From contig QBVD01000014.1 of assembly GCA_003058525.1 (NCBI GenBank), forward strand, positions 1 through 39,388: a DNA stretch of 39,388 nucleotides. Direction: 5' to 3'. Below, piece after piece: positions 33,805-39,388 of this stretch; within the stretch, counting starts at the first letter, position 1, and each line of letters opens with the position of its first letter. Source of the stretch: a gamma proteobacterium symbiont of Ctena orbiculata (lineage in GTDB: Bacteria > Pseudomonadota > Gammaproteobacteria > Chromatiales > Chromatiaceae). A program made the translations under genes and the position numbers. The notes below the pieces were generated by a model that ran no database searches, was not told the DNA's origin, and was given only the letters and a program-made list of their open reading frames with translations.

Positions 33805-34151
33805 GGCAGACTCCGTATCTGTGGTTTTCTGTGTGTGGATGCGTCGTTTCGCGACCAAAGCGACGCGATTTCGCTGAATCACAGCGGACGCGCGATTCTA
33901 ACAGAATTTGCTTTTATTTCCAGCCCCGTCTGCGAGTACAGGTTCTTGGTGATCGGTCATGATTGTCTCTACGGTGAAAGGTGGCTGTCTTTTGGAAAGG
34001 CAAATGAATGGAAAGCCGGCGAGGTTGTCGAAACGGCGATTCAAGGGCGCTTAGTCTATGACCGCCAGGATCTGTTGCACTTGTCAGCGCCTATTAAATG
34101 GACTGATTTGCCTCTGAGGACCATGTGACGCTTGAATTGTGTGGTGCATGG
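33805..34151. other. Intergenic region between prs and rplY
   Basis: No minus-strand gene is visible in these 347 bases. A plus-strand frame stays open from inside rplY (antisense) to 34128; its last 60 codons could start at a GTG near 33950 but have only a weak ribosome binding site and no family I recognise. The rplY promoter should lie here if rplY is not read through from prs. Confidence 0.4.
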
Positions 34152-35105
34152 TCAGTCGATGAACAGAGAGCTGACGGACTCCTCATTCGAAATGCGGCGC
34201 ATCGTCTCCGCAAGCAGTTCCGCAATGCTCACCTGGCGGATGGGTGTGCAGAGTTTGGCATCTTCGGAGAGAGGAATCGTATTCGTTACCACCAGTTCAT
34301 CCAGCTGGGAGTTGCTGAGATTGGAGACGGCAGGTCCGGAGAGTACCGGGTGTGTACAATAGGCCACCACCTTGGCTGCACCGTGCTCTTTCAGGGCAGT
34401 GGCGGCCTGACAGAGAGTCCCCGCGGTATCCACCAGGTCATCGATAAGAATACAACTGCGTCCCTCCACATTGCCGATAATATTCATTATCTTGGCTTCA
34501 TTGGGCCTGGGTCGGCGTTTGTCGATGATCGCCAATTCCGCATCATCCAACCTTTTTGCCAACGCCCGTGCCCTGACTACGCCACCTACATCGGGAGAAA
34601 CGACGACGATATCCGGGTGTTTTTGACGCCATACATCGCCCAGCAGGATCGGGGATGCGTAGACATTGTCAACCGGGATGTCGAAGAAGCCCTGGATCTG
34701 GTCGGCATGCAGGTCCACGGTCAACACCCGGTCAGCGCCCGCAGCACCGATCATCTTGGCTGCCAGTCGGGCGGTTATCGGCACGCGTGCGGAGCGGGGG
34801 CGCCTATCCTGTCGCGCATAACCGAAGTAGGGGATCACTGCTGTGATGCGTTTGGCGGATGACCAGCGCATGGCATCGATCATCACCAACAGCTCCATCA
34901 GGTTTTCATTGGTTGGCGCTGAGGTGGGCTGGACGATGAAGACATCGCGACCACGTACGTTCTCATGGATCTCCGCCATGACTTCGCCGTCGCTGAAGCG
35001 ACCGACATGCATTTTTCCAAGTGGGAGGCTGAGGTGAGCTACGATTTCACCGCTCAGTTCCGGGTTGGCGTTTCCGGAAAAGACCATCATGGCAGTGGCA
35101 GGCAC
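34152..35105 (-). CDS. prs: Ribose-phosphate pyrophosphokinase
   Basis: This 317-residue enzyme makes PRPP from ribose-5-phosphate and ATP, for nucleotide, His and Trp synthesis. [16 protein letters not shown] is the family N terminus. The ATP flexible loop ([18 protein letters not shown]) and the PRPP-binding [12 protein letters not shown] and [13 protein letters not shown] motifs are intact. The frame reaches a TTG at 35126; the GTG at 35105 with AAGGGG upstream gives the family length (about 315) and is preferred. tRNA-Gln lies 40 bases upstream, as in Pseudomonas. Confidence 0.95.
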   Translation of the reverse strand: MPATAMMVFSGNANPELSGEIVAHLSLPLGKMHVGRFSDGEVMAEIHENVRGRDVFIVQPTSAPTNENLMELLVMIDAMRWSSAKRITAVIPYFGYARQDRRPRSARVPITARLAAKMIGAAGADRVLTVDLHADQIQGFFDIPVDNVYASPILLGDVWRQKHPDIVVVSPDVGGVVRARALAKRLDDAELAIIDKRRPRPNEAKIMNIIGNVEGRSCILIDDLVDTAGTLCQAATALKEHGAAKVVAYCTHPVLSGPAVSNLSNSQLDELVVTNTIPLSEDAKLCTPIRQVSIAELLAETMRRISNEESVSSLFID

Positions 35106-35145
35106 GGTTTTGATCCCCTTTATCAAACAGTGGATTGCTATGAAA

Positions 35146-35220
35146 TGGCTGGGGCGGCAGGATTCGAACCTACGAATGCTGGGATCAAAACCCAGTGCCT
35201 TACCGCTTGGCGACGCCCCA
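35146..35220 (-). tRNA. tRNA-Gln (anticodon TTG)
   Basis: The 75-nt cloverleaf reads on the minus strand. Acceptor TGGGGCG pairs with CGCCCCA, the anticodon arm is CTGGG-TTTTGAT-CCCAG with anticodon TTG, and the T arm is GTAGG-TTCGAAT-CCTGC. Discriminator G and an encoded CCA end it. It lies between ispE and prs. Confidence 0.97.
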
Positions 35221-35221
35221 A

Positions 35222-36091
35222 TTAACTCAGTTCGGGTTGGAGTAACTCCAATAGCGGGGAACGGTTGATCCCGCGCGCAACAAAACCATTCAGACTCGCC
35301 GGCTTCCTTTGAAGCAGGTTGCGAGCCAACCGCTGATCAGCAAAGGCGGCGAATACACAGGCGCCGGTGCCGGTAAGCCGGGCATCTGCAAACTGGTTCA
35401 GCCAATCCAATGCTTCCGCCACTTCAGGGTGGCGTCTGCGTACCACGGGTAGACAATCGTTCCGACAATCACCCTGCAGAAAGGCGCGTATTTTGATCCG
35501 GGGTGAGTGGCGTGTCAAATCAGGTTGGTTGAATACCTCTGCGGTGGAGACGTGACATGGCGGTTGCAATACCAGATACCACTTCTCCGGGAGATCGATA
35601 TCGGTCAATTCCTCACCGATACCTTCAGCCCATGCTGCATGGCCATGGATGAATATGGGCACATCCGCGCCAAGGGTCAGGGCGAGTTTTGTTAACTCCG
35701 ACTGGTTGAGCGAGAGTCCCCACAACCGATTGAGGGCCATCAATGTCGTTGCTGCATCCGAACTGCCCCCGCCAAGTCCACCACCCATGGGGAGGTGTTT
35801 TTCCAATGTGATTTCAGCGCCTTGATCTGAACCGCTGGTCAATTGCAGTAGTCGGGCCGCGCGATAAATGAGGTTATCCGCCGGTGAAATACCACTTGCA
35901 TCGTCATGTAGAATGATCTGGCTGTCATCACGTCTTTTGATGTGGAGCCGGTCATGAATATCGAGAAATTGGAATACGGTCTGCAGTTGATGATAGCCAT
36001 CACTGCGCCTGCCGGTGATACGCAGCATCAGGTTCAGTTTCGCAGGTGCAAGATAGACGGAGCTTTGGTCAGACCTACTGCGTACCGACAT
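35222..36091 (-). CDS. ispE: 4-diphosphocytidyl-2-C-methyl-D-erythritol kinase
   Basis: This 289-residue GHMP kinase phosphorylates CDP-ME in the MEP isoprenoid pathway. The N-terminal [20 protein letters not shown] holds the substrate-binding residues, and [15 protein letters not shown] (about 100-114) is the GHMP ATP-binding loop. The C-terminal [12 protein letters not shown] completes the fold. The ATG at 36091 is eight bases after the TPR gene stop. In Pseudomonas lolB stands between these two genes; here it is absent. The gene ends one base before tRNA-Gln begins. Confidence 0.95.
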   Translation of the reverse strand: MSVRSRSDQSSVYLAPAKLNLMLRITGRRSDGYHQLQTVFQFLDIHDRLHIKRRDDSQIILHDDASGISPADNLIYRAARLLQLTSGSDQGAEITLEKHLPMGGGLGGGSSDAATTLMALNRLWGLSLNQSELTKLALTLGADVPIFIHGHAAWAEGIGEELTDIDLPEKWYLVLQPPCHVSTAEVFNQPDLTRHSPRIKIRAFLQGDCRNDCLPVVRRRHPEVAEALDWLNQFADARLTGTGACVFAAFADQRLARNLLQRKPASLNGFVARGINRSPLLELLQPELS

Positions 36092-36099
36092 GGGAAGAG

Positions 36100-37833
36100 T
36101 CAGTTGTTGACGCCCAGGCGCCTCATGACCGGATTGATAAACCGATTACCGGGATCGCGCTCATTGGCTGCATTCCACACCTCAATGGCGCGCTGTTGCT
36201 GACCTAAATGCCATAATACCTCTCCCAGATGGGAAGCGATTTCTGCATCGGGGCTGATTGTGGCAGCCTTGTTGAGGAACTCCAGAGCAGATTCCAGGTT
36301 GCCCATGCGAAATTCGACCCATCCCATGCTGTCGAGTATGGCGGGACTCTCAGGTTTCAATGCCAGGGCCTGCGCTATGTAATCTTTGGCCTCTTCCAGA
36401 CGATCAGTCTGATCGGCAAGGGTATAGCCGAGAGCGTTCAAAGCATCGGCGTGTTTCGGCTGGGACGCGAGGATTTTACGCAGATCATTCTCCAGCAGAT
36501 CGATCCGTTTCAAATCGGCCGCATTCAAACCCCGGGCATAGAGCAGGTCTGTGTTGTCCTCAAACAAATCCAGGGCTTTGGTATATATCTGATGGGCGGT
36601 CTCATAATCCCTCGCCTCGCGCATCAGCTCAGCTTCTATGATATAGAATCTTACCTCGTGTGCGCTCTGGGTGATGCGAAGCCGTTGCAGTGTTTCACGG
36701 GCCTGATTCAGGTTTCCCTGGTCAGCCAGAATTTTGGCGATTCGAATCTGTGCATCGATTACATTTTTTCCTTCCACCCGGCTATACCAGTCCAATGCCT
36801 GCCCTGGTTCCTCCTCCTCCTCGGCGATCATCCCCAGGTAGAAGCTGGCCTGGTTGCGCTTCTTCCTTTTATCGACCAGTGATTTCAGATAAGTCTTTGC
36901 TTCTTGATATCGTTCCTGCTGTAGATTGATGATACCAAGGGAAAAGGCGATGTCGCTGTCATCGGGAGCCTGTTCATAGAGAGATTGATAAATGCCGAGA
37001 GCCGCTTCTGTCTTATTCATTTCAAGCAGCAATCTGGCGTATGCTTTTCCCAATTGAGTATTTTCAGGTGCATTGAGATATGCCTGCTCGATAAACGCCA
37101 GTCCCTGCTCTTTTTGCTCCATTGAGATGATGGTTTGTGTTTTGAGCACCAGACTTTGGGTGGATGCTGGATCGAGTGCGAGGGAGCGATCGATGTAGTT
37201 CAGTGCGAGATTGTTCTGTTTGGCGCGATTGGCGGTCAAGGCGAGGGCGTAAAACGCCTTCGGGTCCTGGCTCTCTTCATTGACGAGCTGCTGCATGATG
37301 AGTAGCGCCTGATCAGGCGCTGCAGACTTTTCGGCAATGGCGGCTGCCTGGAGGTATCCGGAATGCCCATGACTGTTTGCGATTTCTACCACTTTTTGCA
37401 GGTTTTGAATCGCCTTATTAAGCTCACCCTTGCGAATATAAAGGACTGATGCGATCTGGCGGGCCTTGAGAGAGTTTGGTGAGATTTCAACCCACAGCGT
37501 TGCTGCCTCCAGTGCGGCGTCCGGCATATTTGACTGTAGACCAAGACCTGTCGCACGTTCCGCGGCACCCTCATCCCGAGACTCCTTGGCAGCCTGGAAT
37601 GCGTGCTCGAAGGCAAGTTTGCCGTGTCCTCGCTGGGCGGCGATTTCACCGGTGAGGGTGTTGTAGATCAGATCCCTGCTGAGACCATCTGTGGCATAGG
37701 TCTGCGGAGTCCGTTTTATCGCTTCATCCGTTGTGACCGGAAGTCCCGATGTGCTGGTCGGATTGTTGGCGCAAGCGGAGAGCAGCAGGCTCGGTACAAT
37801 CAGAAGTTGCTTAATTTGCTGGTTGATATGCAT
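36100..37833 (-). CDS. TPR-repeat lipoprotein upstream of ispE
   Basis: This 577-residue protein starts with a lipoprotein signal peptide (LLIVPSLLLSAC, lipid Cys at about residue 21) and consists of at least ten tetratricopeptide repeats, for example ALNYIDRSLALDPASTQSLV and ALEFLNKAATISPDAEIASH. It matches in place and form the conserved TPR protein that precedes lolB-ispE in Pseudomonas (the PA4667-type gene). It presumably acts as a scaffold for envelope protein complexes, but its exact job is unknown. The ATG at 37833 has no clear ribosome binding site. It starts an operon with ispE, tRNA-Gln and perhaps prs. Confidence 0.85.
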   Translation of the reverse strand: MHINQQIKQLLIVPSLLLSACANNPTSTSGLPVTTDEAIKRTPQTYATDGLSRDLIYNTLTGEIAAQRGHGKLAFEHAFQAAKESRDEGAAERATGLGLQSNMPDAALEAATLWVEISPNSLKARQIASVLYIRKGELNKAIQNLQKVVEIANSHGHSGYLQAAAIAEKSAAPDQALLIMQQLVNEESQDPKAFYALALTANRAKQNNLALNYIDRSLALDPASTQSLVLKTQTIISMEQKEQGLAFIEQAYLNAPENTQLGKAYARLLLEMNKTEAALGIYQSLYEQAPDDSDIAFSLGIINLQQERYQEAKTYLKSLVDKRKKRNQASFYLGMIAEEEEEPGQALDWYSRVEGKNVIDAQIRIAKILADQGNLNQARETLQRLRITQSAHEVRFYIIEAELMREARDYETAHQIYTKALDLFEDNTDLLYARGLNAADLKRIDLLENDLRKILASQPKHADALNALGYTLADQTDRLEEAKDYIAQALALKPESPAILDSMGWVEFRMGNLESALEFLNKAATISPDAEIASHLGEVLWHLGQQQRAIEVWNAANERDPGNRFINPVMRRLGVNN

Positions 37834-38061
37834 ATGTTTAGTAGTAATAAAGGTAATTCGCGCTCACTGCAAGTGTTCTCTCGCGCTTCCGGCGCCTTGT
37901 GTCTGTGTCGTCAAACCGTAGTTTGAAGTACATCAAGCAGGCAGGCTGCGATTGCCACACCGGATGCCCAGCTGGAATCCCGTTACGAGGATCTATCATA
38001 TCGACATGGTTACGCCATATCGGGCCTATGCAATAGACAAAAAATTGTTTGGAATGTTGTA

Positions 38062-38090
38062 TTGACTTTGCTCGGTCTAGGCGTCAGAAT
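38062..38090 (+). promoter_or_regulatory. Promoter of the tRNA-tuf operon
   Basis: TTGACT (38062-38067, 5/6) and CAGAAT (38085-38090, 4/6) are separated by 17 bases, 15 bases before tRNA-Tyr. The following GC-rich discriminator (GCCCGGC) is typical of stable-RNA promoters under stringent control. Confidence 0.7.
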
Positions 38091-38105
38091 GCCCGGCTCT
38101 CGCTT

Positions 38106-38190
38106 GGAGGGGTTCCCGAGTGGCCAAAGGGATCAGACTGTAAATCTGACGGCTCCGCCTTCGGAGGTTCGAATCCTCCCCCCTCCACCA
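38106..38190 (+). tRNA. tRNA-Tyr (anticodon GTA)
   Basis: An 85-nt class II tRNA: acceptor GGAGGGG pairs with CCCCTCC, the anticodon stem-loop CAGACTGTAAATCTG gives anticodon GTA, a long variable arm (CGGCTCCGCCTTCG) follows, and the T arm is GAGG-TTCGAAT-CCTC. CCA is encoded. Its last 19 bases recur downstream in the tandem repeat. Confidence 0.97.
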
Positions 38191-38698
38191 GGTGAAATCG
38201 GGAAATTGGCGGTATTGACCAGGTGACTCGAGGTGTCCCCCAGACTATTTTTCAGGGGGAGGATGCGGACCGATAAGAGGTTCGACGAAGGCGCTGAAAG
38301 CGGCTTCGAACAACGCGCAAGGCGCGTTGGCCCGGAGGGCGGAAAGCCAGAGGCTTGGAGTAATCCTCCCCCCTCCACCAGGTGAAATCGGGAAATTGGC
38401 GGTATTGACCAGGTGACTCGAGGTGTCCTCCAGACTATTTTTCAGGGGGAGGATGCGGACCGATAAGAGGTTCGACGAAGGCGCTGAAAGCGGCTTCGAA
38501 CAACGCGCAAGGCGCGTTGGCCCGGAGGGCGGAAAGCCAGAGGCTTGGAGTAATCCTCCCCCCTCCACTAGGTGAAATCGGGAAATTGGCGGTATTGACC
38601 AGGTGACTCGAGGTGTCCTCCAGACTGCTTTTCAGCGGGAGGATGCGGACCGATAAGAGGTTCGACGAAGGCGCTGAAAGCGGCTTCGAACAATGCGT
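38172..38698 (+). repeat. 190-bp tandem repeats each ending in the tRNA-Tyr 3' end
   Basis: Two full 190-bp units (38191-38380 and 38381-38570) and a partial third (38571 to about 38698) follow the tRNA. Units 1 and 2 differ at almost no position. Each full unit ends with the final 19 bases of tRNA-Tyr (38362-38380; 38552-38570, where CCA has become CTA). Each unit also has a CAACGCGC / GCGCGTTG hairpin, changed in the partial third copy (CAATGCGTC). Antisense frames across the repeat are shadows. This parallels the repeats behind E. coli tyrT. Confidence 0.9.
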
Positions 38699-38708
38699 CA
38701 AGGCGTTG

Positions 38709-38753
38709 ACGGAGAGGTAAACAGGAGGCCGTGAACAACCTCCGGCCTCTCCG
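38709..38753 (+). other. Inverted repeat between the tandem repeats and tRNA-Gly
   Basis: GGAGAGG (38711-38717) pairs with CCTCTCC near 38745-38752, with an inner GGAGG/CCTCC pair. It is likely an RNA processing or stabilising hairpin in the tRNA precursor; no T run follows. Confidence 0.5.
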
Positions 38754-38805
38754 GCTAAGAAAATTAGGGTTAGCGGTTGTGGTGAGCGAAGCGTCGCTTG
38801 GCTGC

Positions 38806-38879
38806 GCGGGTGTAGTTCAATGGTAGAACTTCAGCCTTCCAAGCTGAATACGTGGGTTCGATTCCCATCACCCGCTCCA
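38806..38879 (+). tRNA. tRNA-Gly (anticodon TCC)
   Basis: A 74-nt tRNA: acceptor GCGGGTG pairs with CACCCGC, the anticodon stem-loop CAGCCTTCCAAGCTG gives anticodon TCC, and the T arm is GTGGG-TTCGATT-CCCAT. CCA is encoded. It stands in the place of glyT in the E. coli tufB operon. Confidence 0.97.
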
Positions 38880-38997
38880 ATATGATTCTGTACTTCATTG
38901 TGCAGGTAGCGGCAGTGCTGTGGTTGCAGTGCTGCCGCACGTTGTGATCCCGGCGGGCTTGCCCCTGAGGGTGGCAAGGGATTGTACGGAGAATTTT

Positions 38998-39073
38998 GCC
39001 CAGATAGCTCAGTTGGTAGAGCACACCCTTGGTAAGGGTGAGGTCGGCAGTTCAAATCTGCTTCTGGGCTCCA
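38998..39073 (+). tRNA. tRNA-Thr (anticodon GGT)
   Basis: A 76-nt tRNA: acceptor GCCCAGA pairs with TCTGGGC, the anticodon arm is CACCC-TTGGTAA-GGGTG with anticodon GGT, and the T arm is GGCAG-TTCAAAT-CTGCT. CCA is encoded. It is the last tRNA before tuf. Confidence 0.97.
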
Positions 39074-39138
39074 TTTGACGACGGCGTGCGGAAGCGCGCG
39101 AATTTATCTTTATACAATAGAGAACCTGGAGAGCACTC

Positions 39139-39388
39139 ATGTCCAAGGAAAAATTCGAACGCACAAAGCCGCATGTCAATGTGGGCACGATTGGTCACGT
39201 AGACCACGGCAAGACCACGCTGACGGCGGCCATCACCACGGTACAAGCGGCCAAGTTTGGCGGCGAGCAACGTGCCTTTGACCAGATTGACAACGCGCCG
39301 GAGGAGAAAGAGCGCGGCATCACGATTGCGACCTCGCACGTGGAGTACGAGTCGGAGACGCGCCACTATGCGCACGTGGACTGTCCGG
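39139..39388 (+). CDS. tuf: Elongation factor Tu, N-terminal part
   Basis: The gene runs off the right edge; 83 residues are visible. [20 protein letters not shown] is the EF-Tu start, followed by the P loop GHVDHGKTT, the effector region [17 protein letters not shown] and the beginning of the switch II DCPG. EF-Tu carries aminoacyl-tRNA to the ribosome. The ATG at 39139 is preceded by CTGGAGAG. Placement directly after tRNA-Tyr-Gly-Thr identifies it as the tufB-type copy of the tRNA operon. Confidence 0.97.
   Translation, partial: MSKEKFERTKPHVNVGTIGHVDHGKTTLTAAITTVQAAKFGGEQRAFDQIDNAPEEKERGITIATSHVEYESETRHYAHVDCP

Noticed and set aside
34125-34862. 245-codon plus-strand frame opposite prs
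   Set aside because: It is antisense to prs, whose catalytic motifs are intact.
38172-38698. CRISPR-like array
   Set aside because: The units are directly adjacent 190-bp repeats with no unique spacers, and no cas genes are present.
38133-38701. Minus-strand frames across the tRNA-Tyr repeats encoding similar repeated peptides
   Set aside because: They arise because the DNA is repeated in tandem; they have no ribosome binding sites and run antisense into a tRNA.

Overview
This window looks like a gammaproteobacterial chromosome of moderate GC content. The evidence is gene order. The blocks hemA-prfA-prmC-moeB and TPR lipoprotein-ispE-tRNA-Gln-prs-rplY-pth follow the Pseudomonas-type arrangement, and the right end carries tRNA-Tyr, tRNA-Gly, tRNA-Thr and tuf, as in the classical tufB operon. 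A free-living, sulfur-oxidiser-like (Chromatiales-type) lineage is a guess from overall gene content and cannot be proved here.

Layout. (1) Positions 1-2950 are an array of integron gene cassettes. Four complete attC sites and one broken attC separate AT-rich plus-strand genes: two small membrane proteins, a zinc-ribbon protein, a divergent GT51 peptidoglycan glycosyltransferase, and a toxin-antitoxin pair with its own promoter and palindromic operator. An IS3-type transposase fragment (3015-3233) ends the array. No integrase is in the window. (2) 3329-5989 (minus) is a DUF2157 / DUF4401 / GDYXXLXY membrane-protein operon. (3) 6523-12748 holds a GNAT acetyltransferase, a lipoprotein overlapping a rhombosortase, moeB, a small unknown protein, and prmC-prfA-hemA. 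(4) 13096-19373 (plus) is a LolA-like protein, a DUF1302 outer-membrane protein and an MMPL/RND transporter, ended by a strong terminator: an envelope export set. (5) 19463-27984 is a signalling locus. It has a remnant of a chemoreceptor and a large Cache-PAS-PAS-GGDEF-EAL protein. Divergent from that gene is a four-gene operon: diiron ODP, soluble histidine kinase, REC-DUF3369-HD-GYP regulator, and Cache-PAS sensor without an output domain. (6) 28044-32344 (minus) is a second LolA-like protein with two FtsX-type permeases and an ABC ATPase. (7) 32478-37833 (minus) is pth, rplY, prs, tRNA-Gln, ispE and a TPR lipoprotein. (8) 38062 to the end (plus) is the tRNA-tuf operon, with 190-bp tandem repeats directly after tRNA-Tyr.

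The most interesting system is the signalling operon at 23226-27984. It brings together two candidate oxygen-sensing inputs, a diiron ODP with a complete ligand set and a PAS domain resembling FixL with the haem histidine and distal arginine positions. Both lie beside a kinase with no sensor of its own and a c-di-GMP phosphodiesterase regulator. The orphan sensor's periplasmic domain is paralogous to that of the neighbouring GGDEF-EAL protein, so both arms of c-di-GMP turnover may read related external signals. Second is the tRNA-Tyr tandem repeat, in which each 190-bp unit ends in the last 19 nt of the tRNA. This closely parallels the repeats known behind E. coli tyrT. Third is the cassette array.
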